Positions 51,903 to 63,045 of a DNA stretch of 64,000 bases are shown here, one piece after another. The translations under genes were made by a program, and so were the position numbers. Below the pieces are notes generated by a model. It saw nothing but the letters and a program-made list of their open reading frames with translations, searched no databases and was not told where the DNA came from. This DNA comes from Xiphydria camelus (lineage: Eukaryota > Arthropoda > Insecta > Hymenoptera > Xiphydriidae), in NCBI GenBank assembly GCA_963678675.1, contig OY783195.1, forward strand, positions 11,434,479 to 11,498,478, read 5' to 3'. Numbering within the stretch: the first letter of the stretch is position 1; each line of letters starts with the position of its first letter.

Positions 51903-54263
51903 CTATTCTGTCGCAATTTGTTTCTTTTTACGCCCTCGAGAAGTCCTCTGCCTTGGCGCCAAATCCTCTTTATTTGAAGAACAAGACTGATTTTGTATTT
52001 TCCTACCTCGTACTTTCTTCTGGCTTGTCTCAGTGGAGTTTTCAGCTCCATATTTTTTTGTGGAAAGCGATGGTATATCATACTTGATTGTTCCAATTGA
52101 AAAGTGAGTACAGACGATGTGTGGAGGACATTGAAAACAACTTAATGAATTGAACCGAACAGTGGCTAAATCATCCTTCGTCCATCGATACTGATGTATC
52201 TTCATAGTACCTACGAACGGCTTCAATTGTGTGGGCACCACGTTGTTCATTTTAAGGATTTCTTCGGTTGTCACTGTATCAATGTGCACCCCTTTCACTT
52301 GAGTGCGCAGCGTTTTAACGAAGGTTTCAAAATTGCAGATATCATACCCGTACTTGACTTGATCGTCTGCTGACTTCTTCAGTCTACCTCCTATTCAATC
52401 TGATGGTCCTTTTCCATGCCCTCTCTCTGAGAAATTGTATGTGATCTGAGTGATCTGTGGATAAATCTGAGGAAGTACTTGTGTGATGAGGAAAAACATT
52501 GTTTTATTTCTGTACTGCGTGGTCGGACCATCACTTTGAAAGTGAAGCTTCATTACAGTGGGAAATTTGTGAAAATAGAAATCAAGAATTTTCTTTAGAT
52601 GAACCAGAATCGCTACAGGATCATGTCTCAGAGATTCCGACAGAGTTGTAAAGCCTTGGGAAAAGCCTGAAGCATACATCATACCCGTATGTAATGTGTA
52701 TTGGTCTTTGCTTGCTCCAAAGTGTACTGCTTGTACTTCACTGCTGTATTTACTGGTGTAATTTTGGCTAAAATCAACTAAGAAAAATATTTCTTCGTTG
52801 CTTAGATTCTCTCTCACTTCTTTCAAAACATTCCTTTGATGGGCTATGCGATATACATGTGCTATGAACAACTTCAATTCATTTTTGAATAATTCCACGG
52901 TTTTGTCGATGCTGCGTGTAATTTTCTTCTTTGTGGTGATTGTCACGTTGATAGGCTTTTGAGTTTTTCCATTGATACGTGTCTCCCTAGATGTTACCCA
53001 CATCATGTAGGATATTTCTCCATTGACATTCTTTTTATTAATGTCAACTTCTCTAGTTGAACAATCTTCACATATCCTGGACAGGCATTTCTCTGAACTT
53101 GAATTACATGTAATACTCGCTACAACTTTGTCCGTAGAATTTTCTCTGATGATCTTCACAGTGTGTAAGCCACTTACTAATAACTTAAAATTTTCGCAGA
53201 GAAAACAAGCACACGTATCTCTCTCAGTGACTTTGGGTTGAACGCAGTACGAAGGTCGATGTCTGGTAAAAAAAGCGTAACTAACTTGAAATGTAGCTTC
53301 ACGACAGAACTTCGTGTATAAATCTTTCATACTGGCACTCATATATCGCCTAGACACCATTTCGCCATTTATCTTCTTGTAATTTTTTTTCCCTGGGTCA
53401 ATTGTTGAGTTTTCTTCAAAAAATTCTTTAACTTTTTGCTTCACAAAATCAAATGTGCCTCTCGATTTTCGGGTACGTTTCAATGGATCTTCATCTGGAC
53501 GTACCCTAGAAGACACCACTGCAGCAATTTGTTTCTTCACAGAAGTTAGATGACGATACTTTCTAATAATTTTTCCACACAAAACTCTGCCTAGAATTTG
53601 TTTGAATTTGTCACTGTGAGATTCCTTGTAGGCAACTCTTAATTGTTCACTAAGAACTTCACCCGCAACAAGTCTTTTCTTAATGTCACCGCTCACATGT
53701 CTTCCGGTCAAAAATTTCTGTATTTTTGAATTTGGTGATGTAGGTTGTTTTTTATTTTTCATCCTGCTAACTCTTTTTCTCAATTTATCCACAGTCTTCC
53801 TCAACTCTACAATTTGTTCGGTCAATTTTGCGTTCTGACGATAACACTTTCTTACATTTTTTTTAATTCGTTTCTTTCCCACCTTAGCTTGCTTTGAAAG
53901 GGCATTGTTTCTACTATCATTCCCTCGCGAAGACGATAAATCCACTTTCCTTTTCTGCCGAGAATTCCTCTGCCACTCATTTTGTTTATTACGGCGAATC
54001 TTTTTCTCTTTGTTAGTTAGAACACCAACAGTCTTAATTTTACCTTCCGATTTTCGTTTTTGATTTCTCTTCCGTTCCTTTCGGCAATACTCTTCGTACT
54101 TTCCTGTATCTTCCTTAATTCTTGCTCTTCTTGCCCTTTCTGCCTCTCGTTTCTTCTGCAGCCGTTGTTTTCGATTTACATCATTTTTAGTCGGTTTGCT
54201 TTGTGTTATAGATTTTGAGGTTATGGTTTGATTTCGCCGTCGTAAATTATATTCTCGAGTCAT
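51903..54263 (-). pseudogene. Transposase-like protein (~785 aa), one in-frame stop
   Basis: One frame from ATG at 54,263 to stop at 51,903 is interrupted only by TGA at 52,395-52,397. N-terminal ~200 residues are very basic with a short coiled coil (AKLTEQIVELRKTVDKLRKR). A cysteine cluster (CACFLCENF ... CEDC) lies at ~350-400. Acidic motifs FFLVDFSQNY (~498), FQSDGPTTQYRNK (~578) and FSERGHGKGPSD (~612-622, right at the stop) resemble the spacing of an RNase-H-fold transposase. The C-terminal part ends in a Lys/Arg-rich tail. Proteins with the SDGP...HGKG signature are repeated in many animal genomes. The assignment as transposase is an inference. Confidence 0.6.
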
Positions 54264-54336
54264 CTTAAAAAGAAAATTGTGATTTTAATGAGATAAAATA
54301 ACAGAATCCAGTTTTAACAAAGAATATTACAAATGA

Positions 54337-54903
54337 GCCACGGTACTGACTGCCACGGTACTGACATTTCATGGTTAATTTAATCTATTTATATAATGAA
54401 TTGTCGTAGAGCAATTTCCAGTGAGAATTAAGTTTCGACCACTAAATATAGTGTAATATAAAATTTTCAAAACAAATCATTGAAGTAGTGAAAAGAAATC
54501 CCATACCACGGTACTGACAGAAAATTTTATGACATACCTTTTTCATATAAATTAAGCTGCTCCACTCCGAAAGATGATAATTTGAGCGGTTACCAACGAT
54601 GTATTTATGTCATATGAGGTTAAACAAATGAAATCTGACCGTCTGAGCCGTATTTCATACATTTGAAGCACTAGCACCGCAGTCAAAATAAAAAGTGACA
54701 CATTTGTTCAAAAGTAGTGGACAAACTTTAAACATTGTTTACCGCATTGAAATCAAATATTAAGTTGACTAATTAGCGTAAATTTGTTGATACTAGAACC
54801 CTTTTAAATACTAATTATGGATATAAAAATTGCACTATAAATAATAGTAGTAAATGTGGCGGAAATATTTATTTCTTGAAAATGGACATGCCACGGTACT
54901 GAC
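54337..54903. repeat. Four CCACGGTACTGAC motifs upstream of the transposase-like gene
   Basis: Copies at about 54,338, 54,353, 54,506 and 54,891, all in the same orientation and perfect over 13 bp. They lie between the gene start and the right terminal repeat. Likely protein-binding sites (self-regulation or transposase binding). Confidence 0.65.
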
Positions 54904-55088
54904 ATTTATCATTGTTTTTATGTACTTCTGGGACTTGAGCACGGTCGGTAAGGATAGTTTGGGACTGAAAACTTTAAATAATATAATTACATAAGAAAAT
55001 AATTCGGAATTGCAAGATTATCAATAGTTTAGAGATAAAAAACATGGTGGACAAAAATATCACAATTTCAGTAGAATCACCTAAAGGG

Positions 55089-56150
55089 TATATATATATA
55101 GCCGGATAATCATATAAAAACTGCTCCCGCTTGAATTTTTTTCCCATTCAGGTATATCTTGTGTTTATATATAAGTAAGCTCTCAGTAAATTTGTAGATC
55201 AAAATATTGATTTAATCAAAAGTTATTGTCGAAAAGCCAAAAAAAAAGGAAATTTTTGTTATCTCGAGAACCAGTCGACTGATTTTGCATAGCAAAATAT
55301 ATGTTATGCACCATCATGTAGCTATATTATAAAAAGAGTATTGGATTTGTTTCGCCCATAAATAAAGTAAAACAACAGGTTTGAATTTTTCAATTATTTT
55401 TTTCATATTTAAAATTACACCACCGCCGTTTTTTTAAATACAGATTCAAGCATGACTAAGCTATGACATATCATTTTTACAAGATGATTGGTATGGTGCA
55501 ACTAGTCGAAAAAAATTAATGAAAATAAAACCAATTATTCTTTGCTATATTAACAAATTCATGTCTTTTGATAAAAAATGTCGTGTATTCCAATTTCTCC
55601 GTACCCCACTTATGCAATACGGACGAAAATTCGAATTTGTTAATATATTTTATTAGCTGTACAACTTTGCTCCCGCCGTTTTTCTAACGTAATAGGTCGC
55701 AAAAAACGGTGGAAGCAAAGTATTAATTAATTAGAATTTTTATGCTAATAGTCTTTAATAATACCTTAACAGTTTAAATAGAAATAATTACTTTACAAAA
55801 AAATAATAGTATTTATTTACAATTACTAACGATAATACAATTTACTACATGTAATATGTATATGTACATATAAATTAAAATTAAATCAAATTAAATGTAT
55901 TATTTTAAGAACTGATATAGAAACTTTGTTTTAATCTTCATTACTTTCTTTGTAGAATAGTTTGCTTAATATTTCTACAGGTTTAATAAGCTTTGTTTGT
56001 TATCGCGCAAATGACGAATAATAAATAATTGAAGTTATATGGGAACAACAACCGATCGTTCGCGTTTGCCGTTTGAGTGTCTCCCACAGTACCCATTCTA
56101 ACAGATACCGCTATACCTCAAATACTAAGTTAGCTTTGTAAAGGGGAGAA
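55089..56150. other. AT-rich region, no gene seen
   Basis: No coding signature. A small imperfect inverted pair, GCTCCCGCCGTTTTT and AAAAAACGGTGGAAGC, occurs at 55,669-55,715, with a further CACCGCCGTTTTT at 55,420. Confidence 0.4.
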
Positions 56151-56662
56151 ATGACGGATTCAATAGATAATGATAATTATCATTATAATCGATCAGTCTT
56201 TCAAGCGGACGTTGTATTTCTTATCAAATTAAGAAGTGGGAATTCAAATAGTATGATTTTTTCCTTTTTACAGTTACAACGTGAACCACTTGTCTTCGAT
56301 TATTTTGACGAAGTTTTGACATCTTTCGAAAAAGATGTTCTCCCTTTTTATTTTGGTTTGAATAATGTTAACAGAGATAATCTCATAGAAAATGAGACTT
56401 CAAAAATTGCTATGAACTCTTGAATTCAGACAGTGAATTAATCGTTATTTGTGATGGTACGTACATTAGACATCAAAAAAGATCGAATAAGGAATATCAG
56501 CGCAAATTATACTTTGGCCAAAAAAAAAGGACCAAAAGTTATTTCAATGTGGGCAATATTATAATACGGATAATATTTATTAACGATTTTTTGGGTATTT
56601 TAAATGCGATTGATTGTCTACAAATTAATCAGTATATTTCAGCGTTAAGAAAATTAGAATAA
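56151..56662 (+). pseudogene. DDE-type transposase fragment (ISL2EU-like)
   Basis: Two overlapping frames (56,151-56,423 and 56,420-56,662) join as one protein split by a frameshift near 56,420. The first part holds LTSFEKDVLPFYFGLNNV and the second LIVICDGTYIRHQKRSN, then KEYQRKLYFGQKK. The CDGTY...HQK...EYQRK.SGQKK pattern is one I associate with ISL2EU/IS5-type transposases of animals, with the Asp of CDGT as first catalytic residue. The rest of the catalytic domain is missing or scrambled. Confidence 0.55.
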
Positions 56663-57026
56663 ACGTTTAAAATAGTGTTAGTGTGTTTTGTTCTTGTGTA
56701 TTATATTTTTCACGTGTATTACGACTCAGTGTGAGAATTAATTCTCTAATCGAACTGTTTAAAAACTATTAAAAAATGCCAAAAACATCAACTGAAAGAC
56801 AGCGTGCGGGGAAGGCGTTAAAACAATCACCTCAAAGTGCACCCAAGTGTGCAGAACAATATAGACAGAGACAGAAATCATTGATAAACGCAGCTGCAGC
56901 TCTTGTGTTGTAACTGACTCCTGAAATACCGACAGTTGATATTCGTCACTTTACACCGGAGCCATCCACAAGTCACGATGCGTCAACGTGTAGCATAGAT
57001 AACTCACATAACATAAATCAACCATA

Positions 57027-57671
57027 CCGTATGTCCGTCTCTGTACCGTATGTATCATGCCAAATTAAACAAGCAGATATACCGACACTGCCGAAACTTT
57101 ACCGACGGTCAAGAATTTTATAGTTAGAGTTGGCTTGAGAAGAGTGCGCTGTGTGTGCTGCGTGAGAGCGAAAAGTGTCAAACGTCTGATTTCCCGATAG
57201 CTGTCAATTCGGAAAATCGAAGTATTGAATAAAAGACGAAACACTTCGATCTCTTGAATTAACAGCTATCGGGAAATCAGACGTTTGATACTTTTCGCTC
57301 TCACGCAGCACACACAGCGCACTCTTCTCAAGCCAACTCTAACTATAAAATTCTTGACCGTCGGTAAAGTTTCGGCAGTGTCGGTATATCTGCTTGTTTA
57401 ATTTGGCATGATACATACGGTACTGGCCAGTTTGAAAGTTACCTTCGGATAGGCTTGGTCGGTAATCGAGACATTTATACCATAATTATAATTATTTTCG
57501 TAATTTCCATTATTCACAAATTCACAATTTCGAGGTTAGACGCCTCGATCTCCCGAATTGACATCAACTCTAACTGCCGACTCGACTTCTACCGTATTAA
57601 ATGACTCGAATACCGACCAAGTCTATCCGAAGGTAACTTTCAAACTGGCCAGTACAGAGACGGACATACGG
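57027..57671. mobile_element. Outer MITE (CCGTATGTCCGTCTCTGTAC ends)
   Basis: Flanked by TA on both sides (57,025-57,026 and 57,672-57,673). Its inverted arms include GGCCAGTTTGAAAGTTACCT and the inverse. It was itself entered by a second MITE near its left end. Confidence 0.75.
57046..57420. mobile_element. Inner palindromic MITE (second copy of the 49,735 family)
   Basis: CCGTATGTATCATGCCAAAT and its inverse, flanked by TA (57,044-57,045 and 57,421-57,422). Removing it rejoins the outer MITE arm CTCTGTA-CTGGCCAG. It is about 95% like 49,735-50,109, with an inverted central loop. Confidence 0.8.
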
Positions 57672-57889
57672 TACAGCAATTTCAGAGAAAATCAAAGCGC
57701 ACATAAAGAATTAAATAAGAAATTGTTCGATAACCCATTTGGATTCGTGTGCGGCATTTGTGATCGTCTTTGGTTAAAAAAAAAAACCAAAACGTGTGGC
57801 CGCCACGCGTGGAAGAAGTGAAACTTCGATACTGACGGGTAGAAAAGAAAACTAAACAAGTAATCAACAATAGTAATACCATGACATTT

Positions 57890-58170
57890 CAAGATAATGT
57901 AGTTAAGAGAGATATGGTTTTAAAAGCAATAGTACTACCATGACATTTTTATTACGCCATGGTATTACTATTGTTCGTTTCGCTCGTGCGGCAAACTTCA
58001 CACTCGTTAAAAACGGCGCGAACGCCTGAAGGATGAATTCTATTTTTTGTCACTAAGTGGCAAATACGAGGATGACAGGGTTTGGGGCATGGTGTTGTCG
58101 AGGGGGGGGGGGGGGGGGGGGGGAAGTATTTTTTAAAGTAAACAGAAATAAATAAACAAACAAAGAACTG
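57890..58170. repeat. Dispersed repeat with a 22-base poly-G run
   Basis: ACCATGACATT occurs twice (57,879 and 57,938), and GAATTCTATTTTTTGTCACT (58,034) recurs at 63,765. G22 spans 58,102-58,123 and may be of uncertain true length. Confidence 0.6.
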
Positions 58171-58173
58171 TAA

Positions 58174-58402
58174 CACATTCACTGCCGCTCTAATTTAGAT
58201 ACATTTTGCCCCATGCCAACTTCAAGTTAATAATTCTAACAATAACAAAATATATAAAAATCGTCAAAATTCCGAACCACGTGCACGTTTACGTCAAAGA
58301 ACCTTTACTCAAGTGCCAGCCTACACATGCACATGTAACTGCAGTGTCCAGTTCAAGCCTGAATGGAATAGAACGCTTATAAGCGACAGCGGCAGTGAAT
58401 GG
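58174..58402. mobile_element. piggyBac-like MITE (TTCACTGCCGCT ends)
   Basis: The left end CACATTCACTGCCGCT and right end AGCGGCAGTGAATGGG are inverted relatives. The right flank is TTAA and the left flank GTAA, one base from TTAA. 58,407-58,600 holds nothing recognisable apart from GGTTAGGTT. Confidence 0.55.
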
Positions 58403-58602
58403 GTTAAGTTAGGTTAGGTTCTGGCTTTGCGTCAGCTGTGTAGAGTTGTGCTGCTAATGCGTGGCATTGGACACACTGACTGTGCCAACTTAAAGTAATA
58501 ATTTCATCGATATCTCGAGTGTGCGACTTTTATTTCACGCACTGTGCAGGTTATTTCACGCACTGTGCCACCTTTCACGAATTGGTGTGTGAAACGTGAT
58601 CA

Positions 58603-59060
58603 AGAGACACGGTAGTGTCTCGCGGCATGTTCATTCACGCCAGAGCGCTCTCGCCTCTCGCCGCGAGCACCCGTGTATCTTTACAGGAAAGATGTCTGCC
58701 CCCTTCACCCCTCAATTTTTACATCGAATTTTCTCAGTAAATACACGGTTATAACCAAAACTATGCTTAGTTACGCCATATAAATCGTCTATTCTCTATT
58801 GATAGAGACCAGAATAAATGTTGTAAGTTATATATTAACAAAGATTTTTCCTTAGCAACGCGAAGCCACGCCCCTTGCCCCGAAAAGTCGAGGATTTCCT
58901 TTCTGGCTGCGATATATATATGTCAAAATGTCACAATTTTTTCGGCTATCTTCGGCAATGGTCGGAAACACATACAAGCGCCATCAAATGTGTGGGATAT
59001 ATTTCGGCTTCCATCGTCGATCGACTGTTCAGTGATGATCGTGTTCGGTGATGATCGATC
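58603..59060. repeat. Dispersed repeat, direct copy of 45,985-46,480
   Basis: See the shared blocks listed there. This copy contains a CpG-rich insert CGCCAGAGCGCTCTCGCCTC, and a short tandem of CGGTGATGATCG words near its right end. Confidence 0.65.
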
Positions 59061-59323
59061 GAAAGTGCGTGTACAAAAGTGCGACCGATAGGCGCGATGT
59101 GTCACCGCGAGTGCACCCGAGGAGCGTCTCCAGGGCTTGGATCCGACATATCGCGAGTGATCGGAGTGAATAGTGCCTCCCTATCATTTTTCCAACTCCA
59201 ATTCCTCGCGCTTCGCTCTCGACACGACGGCGGAAAAGTGGAAGCGACTGCTCGAGGAATCGGTTTTATCCCGCCTCCTAGTGATTTTCCTCCCACGGCC
59301 CTCGCTCGTGCACCCGCGACCGC

Positions 59324-59820
59324 ATGGTGGACTCTCCCCGACGGAAATTTATTCCTCGAGGAAGTCTCTCCGCGCTCCTCGTTGACGTCCGAGCGACGAT
59401 CGCTGCGAGGTTATCTTCCATAACCTATCCTTATGTCGCCTGGGTGATTATCTTCCTATCTCGGATGATTGACGGCAGCGTTCGCGCGAGAAGCTTCGAG
59501 GAGTTTCGCTCGCTGAAAGTAAAACGCATCGCGTCCACAGCCATGGTAAGTAATTTTTAGAAGTTAGAGGAAATGATCATTCGGATTTTTTCGATGCCTA
59601 ATAACCGAATTACACACCTCATACCTAATTGCAGAGAGAAGCTAGTGCCGCTGGCAGCCGTGAAGGAAGAGGTTATCGTCAACACGGTCGCCAGGAAAGC
59701 GATTTTAACTGCCTCTTCGGTCGCCGAGGCAAAGTCCGACCACTCTGGCATCGCTGGCTGGCTGTATCGGCGCCTCTGGTTTTGACCGTCAACCCAACAG
59801 AGGCTCGATGTAGAAAATGA
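59324..59820 (+). CDS. Weak candidate two-exon gene
   Basis: ATG at 59,324 opens a frame to 59,545, where CCATG|GTAAGTAA is a strong donor. An acceptor with a pyrimidine-rich approach, CTAATTGCAG, ends at 59,634. Joining in phase 0 extends the frame to TGA at 59,818-59,820, giving about 135 residues with an 89-bp intron, a normal size in Hymenoptera. Part of exon 1 is hydrophobic (SSITYPYVAWVIIFLSRM). The DNA is CpG-rich. No domain recognised; an alternative frame in exon 2 (REKLVPLAAVKEEVIVNTVA) looks equally protein-like. Confidence 0.25.
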
Positions 59821-59849
59821 AGGAAGGTGAACCAAATCTGTGCGAGAAG

Positions 59850-60620
59850 AAAGGTTCGTTGATTACTGTTTTCTCAATTGATATGTCGACTGATACTCAC
59901 CAACCGACGATTCATTCTCAATCCTGTTCCTCGTACCTTACGTATCGCTCACACCACTTTGTAGAACTCGTTCACCACTGACGCTCCCGTCCAGTTTTAA
60001 ATACTTCTTAGACACGCACGGAAATAATTTCTGAAACAAATAGGTATAAGGCGTGTCATTCAGTTGGACATCGAAAAACCCGAATGATTATTTCCTCTCA
60101 CTTCTAAACATTACTTACCATTTATTCAAAGATTCACAATTTCAAGCTTCGACTTCGATCTCCCAAATTAATGGCCATCGGAAGATCAGACGTTTCGCAC
60201 TTTTCGTAAGAACGTATATACGTGAAAGCGACAAGCGTCGTCTGATTTCCTGATGGCTGTCAATTCGGAAGATTACTTATCATTATTTTTCACCACCTCT
60301 ACAAGTTATTCAATACTAATTCAAAACTTTTATATTTTAAGGTTACACGAATCGCTTCGATCTCCCAAATGGACAGCTATTAGAAGATCTCCAGAGGGCT
60401 CGGATCTGCCATTTCGCGAGTGATCGGTATAAAATATACAAATATAGTAATAGCGTGTAGCATACGAACTGAACTAAAGAATAGCGTGTAATATAGAAAA
60501 CCTGTTGTTAATTCTATCGTTAACAACATATAGGTAGGTAAATGCACGGTAGACACATCCATAGTATCAGCGCGAGATAAGTATTTCAAAAAATAATCTA
60601 AGCAATTTAAAAATAAAATT
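59850..60620. other. No supported gene; short repeated words
   Basis: CTCCAGRGGGCTYGGATC and CGCGAGTGATCGG at 60,389-60,425 echo 59,128-59,167. A loose inverted pair around GATCAGACGTTTCGCACTTT and GACAAGCGTCGTCTGATTTC lies at 60,184-60,250. Confidence 0.45.
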
Positions 60621-60622
60621 CT

Positions 60623-61018
60623 TTATTTGGTACATTTGTTTGTGTGTGTGTGTGTGTGTTCGTGCGTGCGCGCGCGGGTGTTTGTATTTTTTTTTAAAAT
60701 AAACAGAAATTTTTTTAAATTTCTTCTTCTATCAGCAGAATTCCGCCTTCCTCTCCAGTATCTATAACCTTTTATGAACTGTTCGTGGTAGGAGGCAGCG
60801 ATCGATAATAGAGACTCGTCGTAGACAAGTTCGTCTATTAAAACTAAAAGGCAATTGGTGTGCAACTGGAACATCATCGCAGGAATAATTTGTCTACGAT
60901 TAGTCACAATCATTGATCGTTGCCCCCTACGATCAACAATTCGTACAAGGTAAATGCTTTGAAAGAAGTAAAAGTTACTTAGAGCAGGAATAGTTGAAAC
61001 GAAAATCGCATATTGCAA
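60623..61018 (-). CDS. Unrecognised 131-codon frame, low support
   Basis: The frame ends inside a TG/CG microsatellite (60,636-60,680), which supplies its HTHT-like tail, so the last ~25 residues are not informative. The upstream part (RRQIIPAMMFQLHTNCLLVL, then YDESLLSIAASYHEQF) has reasonable composition but no known motif. It could be an exon or chance. Confidence 0.2.
   Translation of the reverse strand: MQYAIFVSTIPALSNFYFFQSIYLVRIVDRRGQRSMIVTNRRQIIPAMMFQLHTNCLLVLIDELVYDESLLSIAASYHEQFIKGYRYWRGRRNSADRRRNLKKFLFILKKNTNTRARTHEHTHTHTNKCTK
60636..60680. repeat. TG/CG microsatellite
   Basis: TGTGTG run followed by TGCGTGCGCGCGCG. Confidence 0.9.
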
Positions 61019-61277
61019 TGAAAGTACTATGGGTGAAAGGCGCTCGGTGACAAGCCTGACATTCTCCGATCCATCGAGTCATCTTTTTACGGACAGGACA
61101 TGAGCTAGATCCTCTTCGGTTGCACCTGTACGAGATGACATGTCAGAAAATCGTGAGTTCATGAAAATCTTCTAACCTACTCGTTCTGCAATAATACCTC
61201 TAAAAAAAGAGAAAAAATCACCTCTAAAGTTGAGCTTGTAAGTATTTGTACAAGTTCTCAACAACGAGTTTCCAAGA

Positions 61278-61350
61278 GGCGGCGTGGCCGAGCGGTTAAA
61301 GCGCTAGTCTACTAACTCGGGGATCGCGTGTTCGAGGCTCCTCATGTGCT
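61278..61350 (+). tRNA. tRNA-Ser/Leu-like pseudogene (plus arm)
   Basis: The D-arm/A box TGGCCGAGCGGTTAAAGCGC is canonical, the anticodon-loop-like CTACTAA would read serine, and GTTCGAGGCTC resembles a B box. The acceptor stem does not close (5' GGCGGCG against CATGTGC) and the T stem is mismatched, so a functional tRNA is unlikely. Confidence 0.5.
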
Positions 61351-61741
61351 TCTTTTTTTTGCAAATAAAAATGTTCATTTAATCATAATTTGATAACAAT
61401 CAACGTTACTAATCAATATTTTTTTTAATTTCAATTATATTTTAATTCTGGGAGCTGTGTTGAAAAAAATTAAAATTGTAGAAAAATAGCAGTTATTATT
61501 CGCTTTCGGTGAGCTCAGGCTTACAATTTGTGGGATGATAATTGTCATAAAAGCACTCAAAACATAAATTAAGTTGACAATGACTACAGGAGATAAAACC
61601 GGTATTGCTGCAAGCGTAGGGAGTCTTCAATTTATTTAAAGGAAAGCATACTTCATTCACGTTGGAAAAAAAAATTATTTAATAACGTTGATTGTTATCA
61701 AATTATGATTAAATGAACATTTTATTTGCAAAAAAAAAAGA

Positions 61742-61813
61742 AGCACATGAGGAGCCTCGAACACGCGATCCCCGAGTTAGTAGACTAGCACTTTAACCGC
61801 TCGGCCACGCCGC
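61742..61813 (-). tRNA. tRNA-Ser/Leu-like pseudogene (minus arm)
   Basis: Inverted duplicate of the unit at 61,278-61,350 with one difference near the D arm (TTAAAGTGC for TTAAAGCGC). Same defects. Confidence 0.5.
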
Positions 61814-62157
61814 CTCTTGGAAACTCGTTGTTGAGAACTTGTACAAATACTTACAAGCTCAACTTTAGAGGTGATTTTTTCTCTTCTTTTTGAGTGTTGC
61901 ACCCTAGGGTTGTGGTGATGTACTATACTAGTGGTGCTCTATAAATGAGTAAAGATTCGGCCAAATCGGTGACCCAAAAGCCTGAGCCTCTCTTGTTAGA
62001 GAGTTGAAAGTAAAACGTCTTCATGGATTTCTGTAGACGACCAAAATATAAGAAAAATCCGATGGCCTGTAAATTCGAAAGCGGTATATGTTTTATTTCT
62101 CCAAAATACTAAGGCAAAGTTAAAAATATAAGGGCTCTCTAGTCTATAAGTCCCTTT

Positions 62158-63045
62158 CAAAATATCACGAGAATAAATCAAAAGTAACGTGGTTATAATT
62201 AATTGGCTCGTATCGGTATAAAATGTGAGACTTTAATTTTGTGGTAATAAAAAGCTATTCTTCTACATGTACGTATCTTCCTCATGAATAAATTCCAAAA
62301 AGTAGTGATATCCCCCCACAAAAACAGATTCTCTGTAAAAAAAGGCGGCATGTTCATTCAGTGCCAACAAAAATTGATACGTAAAATACTTTCCAAAAAA
62401 GATTTGAAATCAATTAAGATCGCCATGTTCAAGATTTATATATAAAAAGTAAAAGGCATCATTTGAAAGGGAAATTATTGTAAATCAGGTTACTAAAAAA
62501 TTCGACTAAAAAAATTTATAAAAAAATTTTAATAAAAAAGAACTTGCCGCGTTTTTTCCTTCAAAATAAAAAATTCAGACAGAGAATTATATTCGATGTT
62601 TATGCACTTATGATTTTAAATAAATTCATACACTCTTATATGATACCACCAGTATACCGAACGTCGCACGGGAAACCGATCAGGCGGGGGCCTTCTGGAT
62701 TTCTCTGAATTTGACTTCGACAGTGCAATTTATGAATCACTCTAGCACTGTCCAAGCACTGCCAATATTCGGTATAGTGAACAAAATATGAAAACTTAAA
62801 CGCGGCAAGTTCTTTTTTATTAAAATTTTTTTATAAATTTTTTTAGTCGAATTTTTTAGTAACCTGATTTACAATAATTTCCCTTTCAAATGATGCCTTT
62901 TACTTTTTATATATAAATCTTGAACATGGCGATCTTAATTGATTTCAAATCTTTTTTGGAGAGTATTTTACGTATCAATTTTTGTTGGCACTGAATGAAC
63001 ATGCCGCCTTTTTTTACAGAGAATCTGTTTTTGTGGGGGTTTTAC
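62158..63045. repeat. Dispersed foldback repeat, copy B
   Basis: The left arm (62,320-62,560) returns inverted at 62,790-63,045, e.g. GGCGGCATGTTCATTCAGTG and its inverse. A 116-bp MITE sits in the centre. Copy A is at 50,184-50,800. Confidence 0.75.
62657..62772. mobile_element. 116-bp TA-flanked insertion
   Basis: It starts CCGAACGTCG and ends CCAATATTCGG, flanked by TATA/TATA. It is absent from copy A, which reads CACCAGTATATAGTG straight through, so copy A is an empty-site control. Confidence 0.7.

Larger units (their letters stand above)
51193..55088 (-). mobile_element. 3.9-kb element with CCCTTT ends and a transposase-like gene
   Basis: The left end CCCTTTCTAATTCTACCGAA and the inverse of the right end CCCTTTAGGTGATTCTACTG share about 35 bp with small differences, and both ends abut TATATA. 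A single long minus-strand gene fills the middle. The superfamily is not clear to me. Confidence 0.65.
56776..57821 (+). pseudogene. Helitron-like protein N-terminus, interrupted by nested MITEs
   Basis: ATG at 56,776 opens MPKTSTERQRAGKALKQS, with a stop soon after (about 56,911). After the MITEs the text resumes as KELNKKLFDNPFGFVCGICD followed by RLWLKK, ending at a stop at 57,819-57,821. The pattern NPFG..C..CDRLW is typical of the region before the Rep/helicase-like domain in insect Helitron proteins. Only this N-terminal piece is present. Moderate confidence in the family. Confidence 0.5.
61200..61885. repeat. Inverted repeat of a tRNA-like unit, ~230-bp arms
   Basis: Arms at about 61,200-61,430 and 61,665-61,885 match inverted almost perfectly, from GAGAAAAAATCACCTCTAAA through the tRNA-like part to AAATGAACATTTT/AAAATGTTCATTT and ATAATTTGATAACAATCAAC. 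The 235-bp centre is unique. It looks like a SINE or tRNA pseudogene duplicated head to head. Confidence 0.8.

Noticed and set aside
58102..58123. Poly-G run as a functional quadruplex site
   Set aside because: A 22-base homopolymer in a dispersed repeat is more likely a simple-sequence expansion of uncertain length.
61278..61350. Functional tRNA gene
   Set aside because: The acceptor and T stems do not pair and the 3' half is shortened; only the D-arm box is canonical.
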